Under the pieces are notes generated by a model. The model was not told the origin of the DNA and made no database searches. It saw only the letters and a list, made by a program, of their open reading frames with translations. A program made the position numbers and the translations under genes. Source: JAHBNG01 sp039028975 (GTDB lineage Bacteria > Chloroflexota > Anaerolineae > Caldilineales > Caldilineaceae). Taken from it: a DNA stretch of 64,000 nt. Below, piece by piece: positions 26,573 through 34,161 of this stretch. Position 1 is the first letter of the stretch. Each line of letters starts with the position of its first letter. The stretch spans positions 18,068-82,067 of the forward strand of contig JBCCHB010000072.1 of NCBI GenBank assembly GCA_039028975.1, in the 5' to 3' direction.

Positions 26573-29500
26573 TTATCTTCCTTGAATGAGAGGGAGAAAG
26601 ATGGCGCCCTCGTTATCGATGAAAGGCCTATACTCCACCGATGCTTCGGTCACTTCCAGCGTGCCAACTGAGACAGGCTGTTGAACCGCTTCAGTACCGC
26701 CGTCTTCTCCAGGTAACTCTACAGTTACAGTGTACTCACCGGCGGGGACATCGTCGATGTAATATTGACCATAAATATCTGTCATAACCTCTTCTGAGTA
26801 CCCTCCAGCACCAGTTACTTTGACAGATAGTCCGGCCAAGGTCGGTTCGTTTTGATAAGTAGATGGGACACTTAGTACTCCGGACAAGTGGCTTTCTATA
26901 CCATTTGAAGGTAACTCAGTTTCAGTTGGTTCGTGGAATGTTGAGGCGCTAACGACTCCTGCATCGACTAGTTCTAGTTTATCTAACTTGGTGCCATCCT
27001 CTCGCAGGTAGACAGATATGATGTGTTGACCTGCTGATAGATTTAGGATAACAGGATTCGCCCCGCCGCGGTTATTCAAGTTAGACAGAGCATACGAACT
27101 GCTGGTCGTACGTGCTGTATCCCACAGATAGCCATTAGAGGGCACACCATCTACGGTTACATAGAAAGAGTCATCATAGCTATCAGGTGCCTGAACCGTA
27201 CCTTGCAATAGGTAGGAGCCAGCCGCTGGAACATCGAAACAGTACTCTGCTTTATCCTGCACTGTGGCACCACTAAAGTTGCTGCCGATGAAATCGGGAA
27301 CGTAAACGCCTTGTCCACCACTGGCCACTGCATCATCATAGATCTGGAAGTTGCCATGGAGCGTACCGGATTCTGCTTCTTGGCTCATGCCACCACAGCC
27401 ATTAGATTGAGGACTCTCATGAACTAGTTCTAAAGCCAGCTTATCTAGCTTGGCACCATCTTCGCGTAAGTGAATAGCAAAGATGTGATTCCCAGCCGCT
27501 AAAGCAACCTCAACCGGATCGGCTCCTCCTCTGTGGCTGACGTAATCATCAATAAAGGTCTGGCTCTCTTCAACATCCCAGAGATATCCATTAACTGGGG
27601 TTCCATCCACGACAACGTAGAAGGAGTTGTCGTCGCTGCTCTCACCTAATACAGTAGCTTTCATGCGATAGGTACCTGCTTCTTCGGTACGGATGCAGAA
27701 CAGGGCCTTCTCTTCCTCAACGGCACCATTCCACTCTGTGCCAAATCCATCAGGAACCATAATATACTGTCCGCCACTTGCACCTTCATTCAGGCTAATA
27801 ATACGGGCAAAGTGTCCATATAATATGGCCGTTTCGGCCTCCTGCACCATGTCGTAACAGTTAACAATCGGGATTTCTGTAATGAGCCAGAGGAAGGATA
27901 CCCGACTAATACCGCCAGTACCATCTTTTACGGTAATGGTTACATCAAACGTCCCGATGGATGTGGGGACTCCCGTAATTGCACCAGAGAATTCTCCAAT
28001 GGTTAATCCAGGTGGAAGATTCGTAGCCTCGTAAGTTATCTGATCATTTTCATCATCGATAGCGATGAGAATTAGTTCGACCGTATCGCCGACCTTATTG
28101 GTCTGGTCACCAGGGTTGGGGAGCCTTGGTGCATAAGCCAACTCCCCGCGGATAATTCCTACATCCACCAAGTTATTTTGTTCACCGGCCTGCATGGATA
28201 GAACATCTGTAAGCCCATTTTCAGGCGTAATATCACTATCCAACGCTTCATCGGTTCCCTGATCTTTTATGGTAAACCAGACAGAAGGAACCGGAGGGAG
28301 AAATTCAAGAACGTAATCATCGCTTGGTAGATTGTCGAATTGATAGGTCCCTGCATCGGTTGTTTCTGTGGAGGCAATAATATCGCCTCGAGTATTCATC
28401 AATGTTACAGGCACGCCATCCGCCAACGGAATAATGGGGTTTTGAATGCCATTACCCTCTAGATCGTTCCACGCCTCCCCGCTAATTTTGGCGGTAAAGA
28501 GACCAAAGCCGAAGTCATGAGTAAAGTTGTTTAAGTTGGATGTTCCCGTTGTCAAGTTGATAACGGCGTATTCCTCTTCACGTGTCGCGTCAGAGTCCAA
28601 TTCATCAGATGAGTTTGGTCCACTATCCACATTCATTCGCGTCGGAGTGAAGCCCTGAAGGGCAGCCTGATTGAGTGCAATTCGCAGCTCATAGGGGGAA
28701 TTAGGCTCTAGCCCGCCCGTTACATCACGACCATCAAAATAGTAGTAACCAGATTGATTGGTTGAAGTCGTTGCCACGACCTGTCCCGAACCGCTGTCCA
28801 GAGCATAGTATTCACACGTTTTAGCCGTGCCATATAATGGATCTCCAAAGGTTTGGTTGTTACAGGAAATTGAATCAGTGGCTGTCTGGTAATTGTAAAT
28901 GCCATTCTTGCCATAGCGCACGGTGGCTGTTCCGCTAATGGTGCATGTTTCATACTCGTTGCTACAGAAGGCCCACTGGCCCGGGCTGACCAGTTCAACC
29001 ATTACGCCAGAAAGTCCAGGCTCATTTTGCCCCTGAATGCCATTGGTATCCACATCATGCCAAACGTAGTCACCAATCTGCATCTGGAGAAAGCCTGCAT
29101 CCAGCATTAGGCTTTCTCCAGCCAGCAGAGAGACTTCATCTGTCCTGCCACTAAACGGGTCAGCATCACTATCGACTGCGTCATCACTCCCCTGATCTTG
29201 GGCAGTAAACCACCAACCCTCTCCGGGTGTCTCAAAGCCAACCCGATAGCGCCCAACAGGTACATTGGCTAATGTGTATAAACCAGTCGAATTTGTGGTT
29301 GTCGTCGCTATCTGAGCACCATTCTGGTCGTAAAGTTGCACGGTAACTGCACCTTGTCCTGGCTCCCCACTATCCTGTATGCCATCTCTGTCTACATCGT
29401 CCCAGACCTTTCCGCCGACTGTACCTGGACCGGTGAAACCAAAGTCGATGGTCAGGTTGCTATCCGGGCCATCACCATCAATATCTATGCCTGGCTCAGT

Positions 29501-30541
29501 GCCTAACTGTAGATGAATAATGGGGCTAGAGACAGGCCCGCCATCACTTTCCTGTAAGCCATTGTCATCATTGTCTTGGTCATTGTCCAATGTATCTGTG
29601 AATTGACTGCTTAAAGTGGCATTGGTGGGAGGCGTAGGGATATAGACGATGTAGCTCCCTGGGGTCAAGTTGCTAAAGAGATAATTGCCTTCGAAATCAC
29701 TTTGCGTCGTCATCAATGGCGCATCTTGAGCTGGGTTTTGACTGTTTGTATACAACTCTACGTGAATATTTTGGAAGGTCACGTCGCTGCTGGGAATATG
29801 AATACCATCGTCTTCAGTATCGTACCATAGCGTTCCACCGATGGAGACACCGGGTAGCGGCGTGGGCGTTGGAGAGGCAGGTGTCATCGTTGGCAGAACT
29901 GGCGTTGGCGAGGGTGTTTGCGTTGGTATGTTAGTTGGCGTAGGCGTTGGTTGTGTAATGAGGGCAACCATAGGTTGCAAGCTATTGGAGCTTGCTCGGA
30001 ACCACACTACATTTTGGGGCTGGTAAGTACCATTATTAACTAAGTTCACAATGGTTGCGGCATTTCCACTAAAGCCTTTATTGTTGGTAATGTTCCAGAT
30101 GGCCCTTTGTACATCTTGGGCATTGTATCCATCTAACAGCCCTTGAAGTGCTGCTGCAACTTGATTCTGCATAGCAGAAGATATACCGGTGCTTGACGGG
30201 GTAATGACTGTATAATCCCACCCAACACCAGGCGCTGACTTGTCATAATCATAGCAGAAGCCAAAGCTAATAGAGCTGTCGCCAAAGTTGACTAATCCGC
30301 CATAGTTGTATGGAATGCTTTGAACTGTATATGTTTGACCTGTTGATTGGGCCAAAGATTCTTCTTGGGATGCAAAGAGCGAACCAAGCAGAATGGTAAT
30401 TGATAAGAAGGTAAATACAGCTGAAAATGCAATTCTTGTGTAGGGCGCGACTTGAACTGATGCCCCTCTGGTTACTTGATAAACTGGATCTCGTTCCATT
30501 TCAGGGTATCCAAGTTTCAATTGACGTTTGAGAAACGACAT
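26573..30541 (-). CDS. Giant modular surface protein (thioester-like, SdrD, Ig, carbohydrate-binding-like domains)
   Basis: 1322 aa from the ATG at 30541 (AGGAGG 10 nt upstream). About 35 charged residues precede one hydrophobic export helix. Then: a domain (about 70-180) with FCYDYDK (C96) and DVQRAIW (Q145), resembling Cys-Gln thioester adhesin domains; a Pro/Thr linker; four SdrD-B-like repeats (GGTLWYDTEDDGI, GGKVWDDVDRDGIQ, GDYVWHDVDTNGIQ, GEAWNDLEGNGIQ) with probable calcium sites; one He_PIG Ig-like domain (TNLPPGLTIGEFSGAITGVP); two copies of a domain with QEAE and LREDGxKLDKL, like carbohydrate-binding modules; a SpaA/CarboxypepD-reg-like domain; and the C-terminus IFLPLIQGR. Role: attachment or surface scaffold. 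The thioester reading is tentative. Confidence 0.85.
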   Translation of the reverse strand: MSFLKRQLKLGYPEMERDPVYQVTRGASVQVAPYTRIAFSAVFTFLSITILLGSLFASQEESLAQSTGQTYTVQSIPYNYGGLVNFGDSSISFGFCYDYDKSAPGVGWDYTVITPSSTGISSAMQNQVAAALQGLLDGYNAQDVQRAIWNITNNKGFSGNAATIVNLVNNGTYQPQNVVWFRASSNSLQPMVALITQPTPTPTNIPTQTPSPTPVLPTMTPASPTPTPLPGVSIGGTLWYDTEDDGIHIPSSDVTFQNIHVELYTNSQNPAQDAPLMTTQSDFEGNYLFSNLTPGSYIVYIPTPPTNATLSSQFTDTLDNDQDNDDNGLQESDGGPVSSPIIHLQLGTEPGIDIDGDGPDSNLTIDFGFTGPGTVGGKVWDDVDRDGIQDSGEPGQGAVTVQLYDQNGAQIATTTTNSTGLYTLANVPVGRYRVGFETPGEGWWFTAQDQGSDDAVDSDADPFSGRTDEVSLLAGESLMLDAGFLQMQIGDYVWHDVDTNGIQGQNEPGLSGVMVELVSPGQWAFCSNEYETCTISGTATVRYGKNGIYNYQTATDSISCNNQTFGDPLYGTAKTCEYYALDSGSGQVVATTSTNQSGYYYFDGRDVTGGLEPNSPYELRIALNQAALQGFTPTRMNVDSGPNSSDELDSDATREEEYAVINLTTGTSNLNNFTHDFGFGLFTAKISGEAWNDLEGNGIQNPIIPLADGVPVTLMNTRGDIIASTETTDAGTYQFDNLPSDDYVLEFLPPVPSVWFTIKDQGTDEALDSDITPENGLTDVLSMQAGEQNNLVDVGIIRGELAYAPRLPNPGDQTNKVGDTVELILIAIDDENDQITYEATNLPPGLTIGEFSGAITGVPTSIGTFDVTITVKDGTGGISRVSFLWLITEIPIVNCYDMVQEAETAILYGHFARIISLNEGASGGQYIMVPDGFGTEWNGAVEEEKALFCIRTEEAGTYRMKATVLGESSDDNSFYVVVDGTPVNGYLWDVEESQTFIDDYVSHRGGADPVEVALAAGNHIFAIHLREDGAKLDKLALELVHESPQSNGCGGMSQEAESGTLHGNFQIYDDAVASGGQGVYVPDFIGSNFSGATVQDKAEYCFDVPAAGSYLLQGTVQAPDSYDDSFYVTVDGVPSNGYLWDTARTTSSSYALSNLNNRGGANPVILNLSAGQHIISVYLREDGTKLDKLELVDAGVVSASTFHEPTETELPSNGIESHLSGVLSVPSTYQNEPTLAGLSVKVTGAGGYSEEVMTDIYGQYYIDDVPAGEYTVTVELPGEDGGTEAVQQPVSVGTLEVTEASVEYRPFIDNEGAIFLPLIQGR

Positions 30542-31032
30542 AGCGTGTGTGCCTCCTATCATTAGCAAATTCAGATTGCTTTATACTCAGTTGTACTCAT
30601 GGATCAAGAGGCACCACGGAGGATGAAAATGATCCTGCAAATCCCTCTGAATCCGTGTCCTATTTTCAGGGCAGAGCGCAGTGCAACAGGCCGGTTGCCT
30701 TTTAGGCGAGGCGCCGTGCCGCACGTGTGCGTGCTCAATGTGTGGTTGTGTTTGATTACAGATGCAACGCATCCTCTGCTGATATTCAATGACAACAGTA
30801 ATTCTATTGAATAGCTTAACCTGTTTCGTAAGGAAGTCACATGGCAATTTGCTGTCAGCTTTGTAGACTGCGCTCGGCGAGATTCTATGGAGGAGAGCAT
30901 CCTTTGTATGCCGGATGGCAAACAATTTAAAATAATCAAAACACAATATTTAAATTTTAAATACGACACGGGTATCGATTCGGGGTTCTATTTAAATTAA
31001 TAGCGACATTCTGATATTGTTAAATTTAGGTA
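30542..31032. other. Divergent intergenic region
   Basis: This AT-rich region lies between the adhesin gene (-) and the DUF2089 operon (+). It includes the AT palindrome TATTTAAA-t-TTTAAATA near 30949-30965. Minus-strand open frames of about 120 codons here lack any recognisable feature and are not called. Confidence 0.4.
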
Positions 31033-31060
31033 TTGACATTTTAAAATTATGTGATATTAT
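31033..31060 (+). promoter_or_regulatory. Sigma70-type promoter of the DUF2089/DUF4097 operon
   Basis: TTGACA at 31033-31038 and TATTAT at 31055-31060 with 16-nt spacing. It would give a leader of about 130 nt containing interspersed hairpin copy 3 before the first gene (31201). Confidence 0.65.
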
Positions 31061-31103
31061 TTAAACAGTTGGCCGACAACATAATACTGCAAGGATTTCA
31101 GAC

Positions 31104-31181
31104 GGCGGTCGATTTGAAAGTCGTAGATTTTCACCGCTTTACTCGGGTAACCAAAATACGTTTTTCAAACGCAGCTGAGTA
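31104..31181 (+). repeat. Interspersed hairpin element, copy 3
   Basis: The left block GGCGGTCGATTTGAAAG pairs with the right block TACGTTTTTCAAACGCAGC and ends TGAGTA, 19 bp before the start codon of the DUF2089 gene. A coding frame can be read through it, but the shared non-coding element indicates that this is leader rather than gene. Confidence 0.7.
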
Positions 31182-31200
31182 CCGAAGAGGACGACAGGTT

Positions 31201-31650
31201 ATGATCCCACTACCAAGCCGCTCTCCATTTACTGGCGGAGAGATTATTGTGACTCGATTTTACTGTCCAGACAGCGATGTGACAGTTGATGGACGCTTTT
31301 CTGTCACAAACCCATTCGCTCAATTGTCACAAGAGCAGTTGAGCCTAATTGAATTGTTTGTACGCAGTGAAGGAAGAATTAGTCGAATGGAAGGCGAGTT
31401 AGGGCTTTCCTATCCCACAATTCGCAACCGCTTACGAGAAGTCATTCAAGATCTAGGGTATGAACCGGGGCAGGAAGACGATGCACCAGAGGCAGAGACC
31501 CCAGAGGTAAAAGTCAAAGTGCAAGTGCAAGAAGAAGCCGCTTCACCAACGCCCCCAAAGGCTCCTCCGCCGAATCGGCAGGAGATTCTAGAAGCGCTCA
31601 ATCAGGGTGAGATTGGTTTTGATACAGCCATGGAGCGGCTCAAGGGGTAG
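31201..31650 (+). CDS. DUF2089-like regulatory protein with lost zinc cysteines
   Basis: 149 aa. The start at 31201 (after AGGACGACAGG) is preferred over an earlier TTG at 31051, because that extension runs through a hairpin repeat. DUF2089 proteins have a zinc ribbon then a helical DNA-binding-like region; here the helical part is well kept (AQLSQEQLSLIELFVRSEGR, LGLSYPTIRNRLREV), but of the ribbon cysteines only the one in RFYCPDSD remains (SPFTGGE replaces CPxCGG). The C-terminus NRQEILEALNQGEIGFDTAM repeats a short helical hairpin also found in the next two genes. It is probably the transcriptional regulator of the operon. Confidence 0.85.
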   Translation: MIPLPSRSPFTGGEIIVTRFYCPDSDVTVDGRFSVTNPFAQLSQEQLSLIELFVRSEGRISRMEGELGLSYPTIRNRLREVIQDLGYEPGQEDDAPEAETPEVKVKVQVQEEAASPTPPKAPPPNRQEILEALNQGEIGFDTAMERLKG

Positions 31651-31755
31651 GCTCTATAGGGCTAACTAGATAATGTATACAGATAATGTTTTCTATGCAT
31701 AATCATAGCTGGTCAGATGAAACGCTGAAATGCTATATCATAAGGTAAAGATACA

Positions 31756-33030
31756 ATGAGCTATCAAGCAACAATATCAACCGACGGGACGCCCGTTATT
31801 CACGTAGCGCAAGTCGGTGGTGATCTGAGAATTCGAGGAAGAGATCAGAGCGATATTCAGATCCAGGGAGATGGAAACAATATTGACTATAATGTTGATG
31901 AAAATCAGGTCAACATTACTGATTTAAGTGGCGACTGTTTATTAGAAGTTCCGGCAGATTCGAGTATCAAAGTTGCTCAGGTTGGTGGAGACGCCCAAGT
32001 CAAACTTGTGGCAGGGCAGATTGAAGTCGCAACCATTGGCGGCGATCTCAAAGCCCGTAAAATTGGGGGGATTCAGGTCGGAACTGTGGGCGGCGACGTG
32101 TCGGCCAAGAAAGTTAATGCTGAAGTTCAGATTCAGAATGCTGGTGGTGACGTCACCTGTATTGATGTGAGCGGTTCGGTTGAAGTCAAAGCAGGTGCTG
32201 ATGTTGCTCTTTCCAACGTGCAAGGGGGCATTATAGCAAATGCTGGTGGGGATGTTGTTTTGCGTCTGCAACTTGCAGAAGAGCAACAGTACACGGCAAC
32301 GGCTGGTGGTGACATTAGTTGTTACTTGCCGCCAGAGACTAATGCCAAAGTAATGTTGCGTAGTGGATCCCACGTATTGCGCGTTCGAGGTTGGAAAGTG
32401 CCACCACCACCGGAAGAAGAGTTATACACATTTACGATTGGTGAGGAACGCTCTTCCCTCAACCTAAGTGCTGGTGGAGACATTAGCCTGATCAGTCAGA
32501 GCACAGAAGATCAGCAGAAACCGTGGTTCGACTTTGATATTGATCTCGATTTTGGACCCGATCTCCACTTCGAATTCGACAGTGAAAAGGGGTTCCGTCC
32601 AGAGGTATTCTCTGAAGCATTTTCTGGCAAAGTTCAGGAGCGGGTCCAGAGTGCCATGCGTCAGGCTGAGCAGAAGATTGCGGACGCCCTGAGTCACGTT
32701 GAAATGCGGATTGCCAAGGCAGAGCAACAAGCAGAAAACATAGAGAATAGATGGGCAGGACAGGGCCAACGGCAGGGTCAACGACAAGGCCAACGGCAGG
32801 GGCATGATCGCCGTCGCCGAGAGTACCGCCGTAGAGAGCGTTACGGCCGAGGTCGCCATCATCGAAGTGGTGGAGATGAAATACATGGGCAGGCCCCTCC
32901 TGCACCAGCCGCACCCGCTCCCGAATCAACCGTTACTGAGGAAGAACGCTCAACAGTGCTTCGTATGGTTGCAGAGGGCAAGATTAGCGTTGAGCAGGCC
33001 GAAAAATTGTTGGCTGCAATGGGTCGATAG
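31756..33030 (+). CDS. DUF4097-like beta-helix protein with C-terminal SHOCT-like hairpin
   Basis: 424 aa without signal peptide. Residues about 15-250 contain repeated short strands built on VGGD/AGGD turns (VAQVGGDLRIRG, VATIGGDLKAR, VGTVGGDVSAK, NAGGDVTC, NAGGDVVL, TAGGDISC), a right-handed beta-solenoid of the DUF4097/YvlB type. A charged helix follows (EKIADALSHVEMRIAKAEQQ), then a GQRQ tandem repeat and an Arg/His-rich tract, and at the end LRMVAEGKISVEQAEKLLAA, the helical hairpin seen at the N-terminus of YvlB/LiaX-like proteins. By family it belongs to envelope-stress sensing. It is co-directional with DUF2089 and PspA-like genes. Confidence 0.82.
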   Translation: MSYQATISTDGTPVIHVAQVGGDLRIRGRDQSDIQIQGDGNNIDYNVDENQVNITDLSGDCLLEVPADSSIKVAQVGGDAQVKLVAGQIEVATIGGDLKARKIGGIQVGTVGGDVSAKKVNAEVQIQNAGGDVTCIDVSGSVEVKAGADVALSNVQGGIIANAGGDVVLRLQLAEEQQYTATAGGDISCYLPPETNAKVMLRSGSHVLRVRGWKVPPPPEEELYTFTIGEERSSLNLSAGGDISLISQSTEDQQKPWFDFDIDLDFGPDLHFEFDSEKGFRPEVFSEAFSGKVQERVQSAMRQAEQKIADALSHVEMRIAKAEQQAENIENRWAGQGQRQGQRQGQRQGHDRRRREYRRRERYGRGRHHRSGGDEIHGQAPPAPAAPAPESTVTEEERSTVLRMVAEGKISVEQAEKLLAAMGR

Positions 33031-33047
33031 ATAAGAGGAGAAGCGCT

Positions 33048-33512
33048 ATGGCAACTCAAGAAGAGCGAATGCTCATTCTCAGAATGATCGATGAAGGAAA
33101 GATCAGTGCAGATGAAGGTGCTCGGCTTCTTTCCGCAATGGGCGTAGCAGAACCTCAGGGCGCTACATCCCAAGCGCCTGGACAATCTCAAGCTTCTGGG
33201 CAATCCCAAGGTATGTCTGAAGGCTCCCAAGCACGAACGGATGTACCCTGGGGCAGCAATCGGTCAACGGCTGAGCAAGTTCGTCACGTACGCTCGATTC
33301 GAGTCCGAGTATTCGATCCAGAAACGAAACGAGAGAAAGTCAATGTGGCTGTGCCGATTGTATTTGCAGAGTTCGTCCTCCGCTTGGTACCGCAGAATGT
33401 AGATGTGCGTCTGGAAAAAATTCGTCGGGCCGTTGAGAGTGGTCAAATGGGCCGAGTGTTTGTCTATGAAGAGCGCGAAGAAGGCATTCGCGTTGAAATT
33501 GATTTAGAGTAA
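33048..33512 (+). CDS. SHOCT-like/YvlB-type small protein
   Basis: 154 aa, 17 bp after the DUF4097 gene with AGAGGAG before the ATG. The N-terminus EERMLILRMIDEGKISADEG is the same helical hairpin as at the C-terminus of the preceding protein. A Gln/Ser/Gly-rich linker (residues about 40-70) leads to a C-terminal domain with VRSIRVRVFDPETKREKVNV and VDVRLEKIRRAVESGQMG, which resembles the small alpha/beta domain paired with such hairpins in other genomes. There is no signal or membrane segment. It likely acts with the neighbouring solenoid protein in envelope homeostasis, inferred from the operon. Confidence 0.8.
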   Translation: MATQEERMLILRMIDEGKISADEGARLLSAMGVAEPQGATSQAPGQSQASGQSQGMSEGSQARTDVPWGSNRSTAEQVRHVRSIRVRVFDPETKREKVNVAVPIVFAEFVLRLVPQNVDVRLEKIRRAVESGQMGRVFVYEEREEGIRVEIDLE

Positions 33513-33532
33513 GAAGCGTAAAGGAGCCGCCG

Positions 33533-34039
33533 ATGCCAGCAACTCTCGTTGATAAAGTATCCATGTTGGTTTCATCGAACCTCCAATCCCTCGTTGGACA
33601 AGTCTATAAAACCAAGAACACAACCCATTTCTTTCGTCATTATCTTCAGATTGAAGAACAGTTGGGCGAGGTAGAGCAGGCCATTAGAGAAGCAGACGAA
33701 GAGGCCAAAGATCTCCAACAGAAGGGGTTACGCTGTAGTGAGCAACGCGCCAATCTTGATAAAATGGTCGATGGCTTTCTGGTGCAGCGGCGTGAGAAAG
33801 AAGCTGCACGGGCACAAAAAGAGCTCAATCAGCTGGAGCGGCTCGATGACCTCTACCGTCAACAAGCGCATCAACTGGATGCGAAACGAGCCAAACTGCT
33901 TAAAGCCCGAGATACACTAGAAGTACGGTTATCCTTGATGAAAGAAGAGCGAGAGAAGTTAGAGGCATTTGTTGCTGAATATCGCGCGCAGCAGAGAGGA
34001 CAAACCGCTTCAGATTCAGAGTACCGAGTCGTTGATTGA
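33533..34039 (+). CDS. PspA/IM30-like coiled-coil protein
   Basis: 168 aa, 20 bp after the previous stop with AAAGGAG before the ATG. The N-terminus LVDKVSMLVSSNLQSLVGQV is like the amphipathic first helix of PspA/Vipp1 proteins (LxDKVxxLxxANL). The remainder is one long charged coiled coil (QIEEQLGEVEQAIREADEEA and onward). It is shorter than classical PspA (about 220 aa). By family it would bind stressed membranes and polymerise. Its place at the end of a DUF2089-DUF4097-SHOCT operon supports a phage-shock/Lia-like role. Confidence 0.8.
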   Translation: MPATLVDKVSMLVSSNLQSLVGQVYKTKNTTHFFRHYLQIEEQLGEVEQAIREADEEAKDLQQKGLRCSEQRANLDKMVDGFLVQRREKEAARAQKELNQLERLDDLYRQQAHQLDAKRAKLLKARDTLEVRLSLMKEEREKLEAFVAEYRAQQRGQTASDSEYRVVD

Positions 34040-34114
34040 TAGGTATCTTTGTCTGACCATCTATAAAATCCTAAAGAGCCACCAGGATTTCTGATTTAGG
34101 ACGCATGTGCTAAA

Positions 34115-34161
34115 ATAGCAGAGTAGTGCCAACCTTCCGTACACTAGGTCTACTCTGCTAT
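34115..34161 (+). promoter_or_regulatory. Hairpin spanning the recN start codon
   Basis: ATAGCAGAGTAG (34115-34126) is exactly complementary to CTACTCTGCTAT (34150-34161), with a 23-nt loop. The second arm includes the first two bases of the recN ATG (34160), so the folded mRNA would hide the start. No strong ribosome site is present. Confidence 0.5.

Noticed and set aside
26282..26671. Plus-strand open frame between convergent genes
   Set aside because: It crosses two strong terminator hairpins and the 3' end of the adhesin gene.
30587..30969. Overlapping minus-strand frames of about 120 codons upstream of the adhesin gene
   Set aside because: Cys/His/Arg-rich, patternless translations in a region expected to hold promoters; no ribosome site.
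31104..31181. CRISPR or tRNA interpretation of the hairpin repeats
   Set aside because: Copies are far apart rather than in an array with spacers, and the fold lacks tRNA arms and the TTC loop consensus.
31051..31200. N-terminal extension of the DUF2089-like protein from a TTG at 31051
   Set aside because: The extension is encoded by copy 3 of a repeat that is non-coding elsewhere and overlaps the -10 box of a good promoter.
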